64,000 nucleotides of DNA, taken from NCBI RefSeq assembly GCF_021155765.1, contig NC_060110.1:3038001-3102000 (forward strand). Reading direction: 5' to 3'. Below, one piece after another: positions 24,457-36,577 of this stretch. Position 1 is the stretch's first letter. Each line of letters opens with the position of its first letter. The stretch is from Diprion similis. Its lineage: Eukaryota; Arthropoda; Insecta; Hymenoptera; Diprionidae. Below the pieces are notes generated by a model. That model ran no database searches, had not been told where the DNA came from, and saw only the letters and a list, made by a program, of their open reading frames with translations. The position numbers and the translations under genes were made by a program.

Positions 24457-25612
24457 CTCGCGATTGATACCTACTGCGTCGGCTGCTCAATCAGGCGGTA
24501 ACTGTCGGCCAATAAAATTCGAATGACTTGACGCACGCGCATAATAAGATGCGCACTTTCCTCATGGACACACGGTATATCACGATACTCGCTTGTAAGT
24601 GTCCTCCCTTCTGCCCCACCTCCTTTTCCACAATGTATACAAACAGTTCCATTACGATATTTTGCGTGTGTTGGAAACGATTTTTCTTTTCATTAGCGAA
24701 AGTACCTCGCATAAAATTATTGCACTCGAGTTTATTGAGCCACACATTACATATATAAAAGTTCGGGTGAATCGCCATGTTGTATTTGAAAAATTGACCA
24801 CAAGCAGCATGACTTGTATTTGTCATAAGAGTTACAAAGCTGCTTATACTACATGGCATCTAGTTCATATAAAGATGAGTGTTTTTGAACCTAAGGTGTA
24901 TTGTGAAGGATGTCATGAGACCCATATAATCAAACGTCTTTCCATCGCAATATTTCACTCTAACTAAAAAATGAAATTGTATTGTCAAAAGTGAACATTT
25001 CCAAAACATTCAATTCCCCATATGCTCAGACAAATTGTAGAGAATTGTTCATGTCTCATTTTGCTCATTTTAGAACAGCGAATATGTCAATAGTATTGAA
25101 TTCGAGTGTAAGATCTTATTCTCGGGACAATCAACTCGAATCTTTTAAATATATTTACACACACTCGAGCTTATACGTACTTCTTCAGGCAAACTGGAAG
25201 TATAATGCAACGTCTTCATTCCTAGAGCTGCTGAAAATCAATACTACACGCAACATCACCTATATTACGACGATGCAAGGAGGTATGTGTACGGATTATA
25301 GCGTGAGCTTTCTGTAAACCAGGGACTCTCGCACGCACAGGGAAGAACTCAACATTTTTCTTGCCAATCCCTGCGGACTTCGAGCTATAGTGATGCGAAA
25401 TATATTTATAAAAAATCGTTTAATTTTTATTGTCTTTTCGATTCTAGAATTGACGCATGAGATACAAAAAAAATCAATTCTGAATAATTAATCGATGAGT
25501 GTTTGGGGAAGAATTGCAATTTTGAAAAAATAAATTATTTTATTTTTGTAAATAGTTGTACACTAATATCTATATTACCAGTCGAAAATGTGCCAATTAA
25601 GTAGTGTGCTTT

Positions 25613-25633
25613 TGTGTGTGTGTGTGTGTGTGT
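25613..25633 (+). repeat. (TG)n microsatellite
   Basis: About ten TG dinucleotides in a row in AT-rich intergenic DNA. Confidence 0.9.
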
Positions 25634-28600
25634 AGAAGCTCTTCCAAGTAATTAAATGATATTACAGAAACAGTGATTTGCTTCTGCTTAAATACAGTAA
25701 CAAAAAATCTGCATATTTTGCAGAAACCGACAGGAATGAAAAATGGAAACACTAGATTAGCGAATTGGCATTTTTCAAGTGGTATGACAAGCTCGCCCAA
25801 TTTATGAATAAATAATTATTCAATTTTTCCTCAAGTTATCGTTTGTGAATATCTGATGGATTGATGCAGAAACAGAGTGGATTTCAGAGTAATCGAAACT
25901 TCGAAGAAAGTAGTGATACTAGGAGTGATATGTACATACCAACTGAAAACCTAGACTTCCGAAAGAATGCATTCCAGAATTTTACTTTACTTAACATTGA
26001 TCGATACTTTGATTCACTGATACATGTAAAAAAATAGTTTAATTTACAAAATAAGACAACCTAATAATGGCTGGTGTTGATCACTTTTTTTGTCGAATCG
26101 AATAATTTTACTTCCTACTAAACATTACTTTGAATTAAAATTTCTTTGCCTATATCTGAACAACATTTTTGGCAAATTTCAACAAAGTTGAAAGTATTTC
26201 TCTCTCTATACCAAATCGAAAAAATTACGAGGATTACAAAGTGCCTTATTTGAACGTTTCTGAAATCCTAAATAAATCGGATAGCAAATACTTATAATAT
26301 AAGGTTTTGGATGATAGCCTTGACACAATTATTGCCATATACATTGTACGCATATGTATATTCTGGTTTTAAGAAAATTTCTCTCTGTGTGCATTAGAAT
26401 GTATAACGCAATTACATGTTTTTCCTGATTTTTTTCTAGGCTTTTTTTACATAATTGGCTAGTCATAATCCCGTAGTTACCACATCCGAGTATAATATTT
26501 CTAGACGTTCGTGCTTTCACGAGAAACAAAGCATAGTTCGACGTGAAGGAAAATTCTTTCCAGCAGAAAAATCTCACGTACTAGAAAATATCGTGAAGTC
26601 TACGTTTTTCTTGAAATTTTGCGTGCCTTTTCCTTCAGATTTACTGAAAATTTCTGCACGATGTTCTTTGTGGGTTTTGACCCAGGCTTGAAGAAATAAA
26701 TTCACATCACTATAGCATACAATTTAAGATTCATGCGACAGTAAATATAAACGGAAAGCTTTATCAACCACAATTTGACGAACCAAGATGGAACGGCAAT
26801 TGCTGTGGCTCCGACTAATTGGGTGCCGTTGGCAATGAATAGTGACGAGACGTCATACAGTTAATCGCTGCAGTGACTCAGTTATCATACTAATAATGTC
26901 CTACATATGCCGAGTAGACATAAACATAGAGAATTCTTTGAAAATTCGACTAATTTTTCCTCTCAGTTTCTTGGACATTTTTGTACTTATTCAACGGGTC
27001 ATATTAAAAGTTGAGAAAACACCTTATGGTGTTTTTTTTTTTTTTTTGTGATATATACTTCAAGTATGACCGAATAATGTGACAATAAAACAATAATATT
27101 GATTGAAACGACGGTCTGTTAAACGTATTTACTGACGTTCAATTGGCGAAGACATAAAAATTTGCAACCTTTTTTAGTGAAGTGCAAAGCATCAAACGAT
27201 AATAAAAAAGTTTCTGTCTAACTGTTTGACTACTTTTTATTCAGTGCACGTATCTCGTCAATTTTCTAGTACGTGGAATGTAAAACCAGATGATATGTCT
27301 TAACATAATATAGGAACACATTTCTACTCTTTTTCGCACCAATGTTTCTGGACTATTGTATTCACAAGATATCATATCAATTATTATTTCGTGAGGTAAA
27401 AAAAGAAGAAGAGATCTGATCGCTTCCAAAGTTGCGTTGTAAAACGAACGTATCACCAACGGTTTGCACCGCGAAGATGCAGCTGTTGCCGGGGTACCGG
27501 CAGCTGTGCAACTGGTAAGAACCCCTCGTTCGTTAATATCCAAGACTTTTCAAAAGACACCCCATGCCACCTGGCTCTGGACGATGTGAATTGAATACAT
27601 CTTTCCTCTCATTGCATATATACATGGGACCCTTGAGCGTAAATAACCAAGTGGATAAAATTATAACAGCGATGTGAAGTATAAAGTTAAAGTTGAGAAG
27701 AAAAAATTCAAAAAGTATATAATATTTGTCCAACTTTTGTACGCTAAGAAATGATGAAGTATATTTATAGATTTTGCTATGTAAACAATTCTCGTTTGAA
27801 TGATATTCAACCGGCTAAAACATTGCATTTCATCTGCGACAACTTTTTCGCATGTAGTTAGTTGAACTATACGTCGGTCAAGTAATTCCACCGCTACTTT
27901 AGTAATAACGTCTATCTCTCTCTAAAAAGTATATTTTTTCTAATTACGAGAACAAACTGCTCTATTATTTTACCGTAGATCGTACCCAAGGCCAACAACA
28001 ATTTTTTAGGCTTCCGCGAGTTACGAAACAGGAATAATAATAATAATAATCTGCATGTAACATCTGTGATCAGCAAAATTACAATTAGCTTTTTGAAACA
28101 GCATGGTAAAATTAATTTTCATCCCGGGGCTTTATTCCGAAATTTGATCACTTGTGTAAGATGAAACGGTAAATAAGTGATGCAGCTCAATATTGCTAGG
28201 TTCATTTTCTGTGTGACATAACGTTGTTAGTCTGCAGACAACGATATTAGCAAACATGCAATAAACTTATTCGTCAACTGTGGACTGATAAAAAATCTTC
28301 TATAGGATAAAATGATTGCTGAAATTTGAGGTGATAACAAAATATTAAATAAAATATTTAATTTATAAAAAAATACACAAAATAAATGTACTAAGAATGT
28401 TCATTTGGTGTAATTGGGATGAGATGGCTTTTCTACCGGCAACATCACACGTTGCGAGAAATCTTGTAAATCTAACTCTGTGCTATGTATAGAAAACAAG
28501 GTTTTCTTTGTTCATGTATGAAGCATGCAGAGCATTTTTAGAGTACCTACACTTGTATATACAGTGAAAGTAATAAAAATGAATGTATATCGCTTTTTAC

Positions 28601-31597
28601 CGTGTAATTACATGCAAGTGGGTATAGCTGGCAATACGAGTAGCTACTTCATTCAGTTTCTTCATGATTCACAATTATTGTACAGCTCGCGTATTCGAGC
28701 GTATACAACAATCAATTATTGTTGCTGTAAATTTCGTGCGGTACTTTGAATGAGCATAGCTTAATAACAACTGTGACAAATTAGAAAGAGCAAATATTTT
28801 GAAAAATTTTCACGTATCAAAGTAAAGACGACATCGCAAGCTCTGGCATTGCTCACGCGACTTTGAAACGCGATGTGATGAAGTATAATTTTACAGTATT
28901 AAAATATGTAGCGACTTTGATTTTACTGTGCGAGAATGAAATTGTGTAATCGAGACGCATTCAGTTTATGCAAAATTAAGTTTTATGGTACTAATGGTAC
29001 ATTTAACTTACAGACTTACATTATTACAGAGTATAATTTATAAAGTTGTCGTGTGGCACGTCGCTTCGAATTTCGACCAACAAGTACGAAGAATTATGCA
29101 CGAAGAGCAGAATTGCAGCAGAAAATGTGAATCATGATCTCTTGCTATAGAAATCGATTGTAATTTCAGTAAAACTTTTTTCATTGTCGGTAAAATGGTA
29201 AAAAAATATAATTTTTTGCAAATTATATGCAACAAGCGCCTTTCTATGATATCTAAATTGAATTGGACGGTAAAAAAAATTGTGTTTTGTTACAATCACG
29301 GTAGTTTACTCGAGTATAGATAGCATTGCCTGAATGGCATTACTGATATCACAACCGGACGAATGAGTCCGTTTTATGACTAACGCGTTCTTTCGTTCAT
29401 TACGTCGCGCATTGGTCCGTGTTGCAAGAGCACTTCATTCTTGTACTCTCGTCTGAGCGGGCGAGTAATCGTATGATTTCATTATTTAAAATAAAAATCA
29501 GAATTCAATTATAAGTTAAAAATCAGATGAAAATCTTTCGATTTGGCTGCTATTTTGATATATCATCACGTTAAGATATGAAAAGCTCTAAAAGTTAGGC
29601 CTCGGAGCGTTTACGAAAATTTTTTTTTGTGATGTGTTGAACAAAGCAAAAATATATAAATGTTACTGCAGTGCCATTGCACGTGACAAATCCTAGTCAG
29701 TGTGTTCAAGTTTTACATAAAATCAGTTCAGGCGATTCTATCATTGTCCCACTACGAAAGTCTTGAGTCGGAAAATGAATTTTTTAACACAAATAATACG
29801 GTGGGTCATTTTGTGTTTTATACGCACATAAAGTGCTAAAGAGTAGAGGGTGAAAGTCGATGAATAAATTGGTCAACATGTTTCGCGTAAGCGGTATTGC
29901 TAAGAGATTCAAAATTTAACGGACTTTTGTATTTCGGTAAATATATATATTAAAATCGCAGCTGCAATCATTTACGTGTAAGTTAACAGATTTTCAATAT
30001 GGCTAAAGTAAGTAAATTTAGCGTAAACATTGGGAGAAAAATTACTATTTTACAATTTTGTGGCTAAGTTTTGAAAATATGAATTACCGCTTTGCCCTAT
30101 TATAAATTACTGCGATTCAGATCCCTAAAATTAAAAAATGATGGATTTTCCGAAACGTAGCTCATCACAATAACGTAACTTCAACCTCCTAATTGACATA
30201 CACGTGCAAATCAAGTTTCGGATTAAAAATATATTTCGCGATATATTTCGAGCAGTTGTCAAAAAGCAAACTTAGAGTAAGCTTGAGAATATGTATAATT
30301 TACACCAGTAAGATGCCTTTTCTCCTGACTCATATATATTCATTTCGACGTCATGTATGCGGGAATTACGTTCGACATACTTGTAGGAGCTGTTGTAACA
30401 GCACAAATAAATGCGACATATTTTTAGGGCGTTGACTGAAGATATATTAGGAACCGTCAACCCTTGTGTAGCGGGCCAGACGTGCGATCCCTTTAAACCA
30501 CGGAAGAGCGTGAGGACCCAACGGAAATTATATTGTTTTGCGATTAACTAAAATTGCATAATACGATCATTTGTTTCCAACTTTTGGGCTAACTTGCAAA
30601 AAATTATTTGCGTACTTTTTTGTCATATAACAATTGTAGATGGTTCAAAAACTGCTCCAAAGTATCCTGCAGTCGTTCGAAACACGTTAAAACGTGGCTT
30701 ACGATTTCGTTAAACGATGTGTTAAATAAGTGTAAAAAAATATAATTATCCCCGGACCGATCAAGAACCAACAGTCATGCAAATTTGCAAAATTTCTAGG
30801 GTCTTTGCATGCCTTGAGTAAACAATTAAGATACCTCGATACTTTCAGGGTCATGCTTATTAATTCGCACAGATTTTAGCTGTACGTCAATATGGTTAGG
30901 TAAATGATATATACTTACTAATGTGTAGAACTAATAGAAAATTTCAAAATACTGGTTTATACCTACAACTAACCTCGGATGCAGTTTAAGTCGCAAATAG
31001 CGACACGGTTCGGCTGAAAAAATTCCTCAGATACTTCAACGTGTAATGTGTTGTTGTTGGAAATCCGTATTTGCTACGCCATCCTGGACATTATTTTGCC
31101 ACGACCAAATATGACACTTCAAAGAAATTTGCGATTACGTCCAGCGTTGAAAACACGCAAAAGCCCCACAATCCACACGCGAGAGATCACTGCTCACTCG
31201 TCACTCACTACGTATTCGTTGCTGAGTGTCGCCTGTTGTGATCAACGTCCCGCTCGGTTACCATGGAATCCTGTCAAATGGTGGGGGAATAGTCTATGGG
31301 TGGGGGAAATCAGTGAAACCACACACTACCATCGCCATAATCACCAGCTGACACACTGAAATATAACTATACACCATTCGCATGGCGGCCATTCAAGAAA
31401 AATTGAATTGTAAGAAAAAATTCCCTAGGACAACTGTACGTGCATGCCAAGTGTGGGTTCCCTAGGATTGCAGTTTTCCTATTGGTTAAAAATAGGGGAA
31501 CGAGAGATTTGAATTATCGATGATTTGAAGAACGGTTTACAATTTACGAAGCCGTAATCGTAACCACTTCAGTAGGAAATCTGTGCTATGCTATATA

Positions 31598-31855
31598 GGG
31601 TGCGTTCCGATATTACCTGCCAGTGCTGTCAACAATCTTTTATCTCTCTTGCTCCATCAAGTGCATTAGTAGCTCAGCCTTTGTTCTAGGGAATTTTTAG
31701 CTTTGTCAGGTAATTTCGGAACGCACTCATAGTAGGAAATTAGCTGGCAGCGCTAAAAACTCCTTAGGACAGGGGCAAAGCTTTCCACGAACTCGGCGGA
31801 GCAAAAGAGATAAAAGATTGTTGACAGCACTAAGAGCTAATTTCGGAACGCACCC
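31598..31855. mobile_element. Compound MITE, family B (two palindromic units)
   Basis: The outer ends are GGGTGCGTTCCGATATTA and, in complement, GGGTGCGTTCCGAAATTAGC. Each half (31598-31728 and 31729-31855) is itself a unit with CTGCCAG/CTGGCAG and TTTTATCTCT motifs, so the whole folds back at two scales. Further copies lie at 31954-32038, 35482-35615 and 35843-35944. No transposase is present. The GGGTGCG ends and a TTA/ATA flank would suit a PIF/Harbinger-type element, but this is a guess. Confidence 0.7.
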
Positions 31856-31953
31856 TTAGGCATACAATATTGGAAGAACACTAATTTCTACATACACAGA
31901 TCGCCTGACCTGGGACTTTATCGAGCCTTCGTGCATCTAACTTATGGTAGTTC

Positions 31954-32038
31954 CTCTTTTGCGCTGTCGAATTCGTGAGTAGCTCTGCCTCTGTCCTGGG
32001 GTGTCTTTAGCGCTGCAAACTAGTTGCAGAATGCACCC
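31954..32038. repeat. Decayed family B MITE fragment
   Basis: CTCTTTTGCGCTGTCGAATT, then GAGTAGCTCTGCCTCTGTCC and GCTGC...GAATGCACCC follow the same order as the copy at 35482-35615 (CTTTTGCT, GAGTAGCTTCGCCTTTGTCC, GCTGCCAGC, GGAACGCA) with many substitutions. Only one half of the palindrome is kept. Confidence 0.5.
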
Positions 32039-32494
32039 TGAATATGAAGTATTCACGTGATTGCTTGTTCCTAAATAATCACTTTAATAAATGAATGGTA
32101 ATGAAACTTTAGAATCGTCTCAGTAACAATGATAATGGTAATTGACAAGTACATACACAATATTCCTTTGTCTAATCATACTTATGCATTATACCTAATA
32201 ATTGTATAATATAAAAATTATAGATGGAATGGCATCGTAGGCATTTTGTTGTGATTCAGGAGATATCAACAGTTGGCCATTGCAATAATATAGTTTTAAC
32301 AATTAGTCTAACCCGCAATATTTTTATGCTTTGTGATACGTGTATTCTCTCCATCATCACATCATTAATATATGCCTTCTGTACCAAAGTAGATAGTACC
32401 ACTGATTCAGGTGTGCTTTGACATGTGCGCTTGATATGAACATAATGATTACTCAATATTCATCAACTAATCGTCCCATTTTTCACTACAGAAA

Positions 32495-35275
32495 TCAGTC
32501 TCCAGCCCAAATTTTATGGATCTCTTCTAAACGAGCAAAAGCACTCTGGGAGATGTTTAGGGCTGCATTCACTGCTTGAAGGCCAGGTTCTCCAAGAAGA
32601 CTTAAACCGCAAAGTCCTGTAAAAATGAATGATTATTAGGGTAACCCTATTTAGACCAACCAGACTTTAGTATTTGCCTTGTTTGCTCTTCAACATCAAT
32701 GTTTTTACCATTTTGCATTCAGAGTGCAATAATTTACAGATAAAAAAATCATCAAAAATGATCAGAAAAATTTTAGTTGTACTTGTATCGGTAGAGTTTC
32801 AATTGCTTATGAGGCTGAATAAGTTGTAACTACCTATATAACTATTTTGTGAAATGTTGAAGAGGTCGAGGGTCAGGAGCCTGTTGATTTTAATATGACA
32901 TTACTTAAAGAAAACCCATCATCAAACCCAGAATTTGTAAAGTAGCCAGAAAAAGTTGTAGTTTTATAGAGTACATGGGGCAATCCAGGCCATTTCTACT
33001 TGGACATGACCATTTTCAATATAGTTAGTTTTCCGGTACACTGCACAGCGTCACAAAAACACGATTTGCAATTCTGTAGAATAAAACGTAATCTTCTAAC
33101 AATGTAACGATTAGCAAAATATCTATTTCTGAAAAAATCGAGATGACCCATTTTTGGTAAAGAGATAGAAGTTTTGAGCCCAGAGCGAAATTGTGGGTAG
33201 TTTCGTTTATGGGACGCAAGCAAATGAAATGGAAATTGACTTAAAATTGACTAAAAAAGGAGAAGGTACATGAAAAGGTCAACAGAAGGAAATTTCTTAT
33301 CAAGATTGGAACATGGGCTGCAAGATTAATGACCTGGAGATTTTTCCTAATTTTTCTCGAGTTCTCTGTTCTCTAATTTTTCTCTTACAGTTACATTTCA
33401 AATTTTTTTATTTAATTTATGGGATGAGGTATTCTGAAGTTACTGAATATTCATCTTTTCTAAGGGCTCAATATTGTCATCTGTTTACAAAAAATTTACT
33501 ATACAAATTTGATCAAAATTAATTATGGCTATTCGTGATTTCACACGATTTACTAACAGGATATTCAATCAGAAAAAAAAAATTTCTTAGTCACGCCTTA
33601 CAGTATACTAAGATGATAGTTAAATTGAAAATGGTGAGATTCATGCCTAATTGTGAGTCAAAATGGTTTGAAATGCCCACGTTGTTTAATTTTTCGAAAA
33701 CAAAGATGAACAATTATACTAATCTGTAGTCTAACGAATGAACAGTATGATGTAATATGTTACTTTAAATTTACCTAGGTAGGTATGTAAAGGATCTGGT
33801 GCAGAAGTATCAAACTTTGATAAACCGCCCAAAACTGAATCTTGCGTTGTAAGTACATAAGCTCGATTCTCTGTGGCATCAGTAAGATGTCTGACACCTA
33901 AAATTTGTAGTGTAGCTCCCACCCAAAAACTATAACAAGTGTCTTCGGGTTTGTTGGGTCTTCCGTGAAAGCCACCAATTTGCCTCATGAGACACCAATA
34001 TCTCAACTTATTCAACTGCTTTTCACTCAAGGCACTTGTTAGATTGTCCATCAAGAGCAGGCTTGCTACTGCACAAAAAGTACTTCCACCATGGGACTCC
34101 AGACCCGGACCCTGGCCGATTCCTCCATCATAGGACTAAAAATAAATACCAATTTCAGTCACATGAAATCTTTCTGTACAACAATTTTGATATATGTATA
34201 TAAATATATAAAAGTAAGATAATAAAGGTGTACTGTGGAGAAAATTAATATGAGTTTGGAAATACATTTTTTACATACGGACATAAGCTATCTATAATGG
34301 ACCGTAAAGTCTTGGTTGTTGTCAACAAATTTGATTGGAATCAAGAGAATTTTAATATCGTAATTACGATGGTGAAAGTAAATTATGGTAATACAGATTT
34401 GAAAATTTAGAATTTGTGCACTTTTCATGCATATTGGGAAAATCAAATTCCAAGTTTCTGTATACTGAACGTAATTCAGCTCTATAGTAAGACTTGTCAA
34501 AGTACTTAATGTCTAATGCCTAGCCAAGTCTTATGTCGAAATAATTTAGTTTATTGCTCACAATGCTTTCTTGGATATAATTAATAGCTTTGTGCTTGTC
34601 AATGCCTGACCAATCATCAAGGATCGCCGAAATGCAGCAAGCACAATAGATAAACCTCATGTCGCTCTCACTACCGGTTAATGTAGCTGTGAATGAACCG
34701 TCGTCGTTTTGGCAGGCGCGAACACCTTCGATGATAGATTTTTTATCTATCCGACTGAGATCATCCCCTAAAGTTAAAAGGGAGGCAAGCCCAAGGTACG
34801 TCATGGTAAGATGACCGTTCTGGTATTTGGTGGCATCCGCAGGAACAGAAGTTGATCCCTGAAATCCAGACCTTGGGCCAGCTCCGCGAACTTGAAGGCG
34901 GTATATCCATTCGATAGCCTCAGACCGTTTCCGCTCGCTTAATACATCCAATGAGTTTAAAACATCAAGGCCAGAGAGGGCGAAAAACGCCATCGTTAAC
35001 CTGATGGAATCGTGCACTGCTAACTGATTGGGCAGTAGATGAATAAACCTCTTGAAGTATTTGGCATGTTGGTGCTTCGCCAGTGTTACAGTCATGTTTT
35101 TGACAGCCGTGCGTTGAGCGGCTGATTTAAATGCGTGTATAACAGACGGATTCCCCTCAGGATATAAGGCCGTGTCACTCGTGCACTTGAAGTACTGCTG
35201 GTTTTTTAACTTGTTCTTCACTACTTGGCCATATACAATTTTGATATCTTCTACGTTTCGAGCCACGCCTTCCAA
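32495..35275 (-). CDS. PGGT1B: Geranylgeranyltransferase type I beta subunit
   Basis: The catalytic beta subunit pairs with FNTA to transfer geranylgeranyl to C-terminal CaaX cysteines of Rho/Rac-type GTPases in the cytosol. Three exons: 34562-35275, 33775-34135 and 32495-32616 (stop at 32497-32495). The first ATG in frame, 35095-35093, gives a 338-residue protein (human 377) whose start matches the family's N-terminal helix. Conserved blocks: LTMAFFALSGLDVLNSLDVL, AIEWIYRLQV, GHLTMTYLGLASLLTLGDDL, DGSFTA, DMRFIYCACC, HGGSTFC, GFHGRPNKPEDTCYSFW and PDPLHTYLG. The zinc ligands expected from the family, Asp243, Cys245 and His295, are all present. The frame stays open for 60 codons before this ATG, back to an acceptor-like TACAATTCAG at 35276, so a longer N-terminus fed by an upstream exon is possible. 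It is head-to-head with ERCC1. Confidence 0.93.
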
Positions 35276-35481
35276 CTGAATTGTACGTATCGATGAGTTA
35301 TTACATGCTGGGAGATCGTTAGTTGTTCATCGAGTAACCGCAAAGCCGCGATAACATCGCGAAGAGATTTCTACTTTTATTTGTGTTACTCACTCAAATT
35401 ACTGGTGACTACTGGTGATCACTTTCATGTTTACGCCAGTTTTCACCATACCAGTTTTGCCAGCCTCTCGATACTCGGGCT

Positions 35482-35615
35482 GGTTCGATATTAGCTCCCA
35501 GTGCTATCAACTTTTGACCCAGCAGTCTTTTATCTCTTTTGCTTTGGTGTATTCTTGAGTAGCTTCGCCTTTGTCCTAGGGAATTTTTACCGCTGCCAGC
35601 TAATTTCGGAACGCA
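35482..35615. mobile_element. Family B MITE copy
   Basis: It starts GGTTCGATATTAGCTCCCAG and ends CTGCCAGCTAATTTCGGAAC plus GCA, inverse versions of each other. The interior TTTTATCTCTTTTGCTT and TTTGTCCTAGGGAATTTTTA match the copy at 31598-31855. Confidence 0.65.
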
Positions 35616-35842
35616 TGCTGGCCTTTACACGAGTAATGCTACACAATTTAACCATTATCAAATTTTGCATACAAACAACCGCTTCTTCTGCAATTCTGGT
35701 CTAGTGGTCAACGTTTTTTATGTATACGAGACGCTGGAAGTCTCTATGAGTGCAACAAGAGCGTACCAGCTTCAAGCACACACACCGATCTCTCTCTCTC
35801 TCTCTCTGCTTCTCGCATAGGCTGCGTACGCCCAGTATTATC

Positions 35843-35944
35843 GGTGCGTTCCGAAATTAGCTGGCAGTATGTATGTATGTACTAAAAACTCCCTAGGGGA
35901 GCGCAAAGGAGATAAAAGAGATCGAGAGCTATCGGAACGCACCC
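35843..35944. mobile_element. Family B MITE copy, short form
   Basis: GGTGCGTTCCGAAATTAGCT on the left is mirrored by AGAGCTATCGGAACGCACCC on the right. The interior AAAAACTCCCTAGG and GGAGATAAAAGAGAT match other copies. A TATG microsatellite has expanded inside it. Confidence 0.7.
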
Positions 35945-36577
35945 TATATAAAGTTCACAGAGTACACCAAGCTTTTTCTATACTGAATAACGTTCACTAA
36001 TATCTTAGAAATAATATCTAGCCCATTCTAGGTCAGGAACACTGAAAATATACTGCAACGCGCACCGTGTACAAAAGACGTGTTGCCAGTCTATTCCCTC
36101 CAGTGTGAATAGGTGCCGCAAAATATAAACAAAGATAGAACTATTTTCCTCATTTTAAAAAAGAGGTGAAGTACTACTCACCTATCTCTTTCGTTGCTAA
36201 TCAATAACGAGTATCTGAGAAAGACAGAGACCATCCAGTTTTCTATCTTTTCCGGCGACACTCTCTCAGGCAACGCCGCGTCACGGCGATCGAGCGTTCC
36301 AGTATTACTGTATTTCAGCAGTCAGGAAACTCGCATGATGATGGGTGTCACATCAGAGTTCTTACACTATGACTCTATAGTTCATGTTTACACCGTGAAA
36401 ATCTCACGTCACCCGAATGCTTCAATTTCGCTAGATTACTATTTTCTGAACCCAAAAAGCACTCAAAGACAAAAGACAAAACAAAGAATTCCATGTTTTT
36501 AAATATACACGTGCGGATGTTTAAAATTCAGTGATATATTGTACCTCAGCCAAATAAAAACCTATCAGTGAAACGTC

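Larger units (their letters stand above)
19983..32494. other. Intergenic region, TNFAIP8-like gene to PGGT1B
   Basis: I find no convincing coding gene in these 12.5 kb. The upstream leader exon(s) and promoter of the minus-strand TNFAIP8-like gene should be here. A GC-richer block at 31100-31340 and the one at 27470-27515 (possible exon, see findings) are candidates. Recognisable items are a piggyBac-like MITE (21257-21573), a hairpin (24394-24456), a TG microsatellite (25613-25633) and MITE copies at 31598-31855 and 31954-32038. The remaining stretches, notably 20000-21250, 21580-24390, 24460-27240 and 27560-31050, are AT-rich with only chance ORFs. Confidence 0.6.
35276..36577. promoter_or_regulatory. 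Divergent PGGT1B/ERCC1 promoter region
   Basis: This 1.3-kb spacer separates the divergent genes and must hold both promoters and any PGGT1B 5' leader exon. Two family B MITE copies (35482-35615 and 35843-35944), a (TC)n run at 35789-35807 and a TATG repeat at 35868-35880 occupy its middle. A moderately GC-rich block at 36240-36300 lies nearer ERCC1. No convincing TATA box was identified. Shared control is inferred from arrangement only. Confidence 0.5.
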
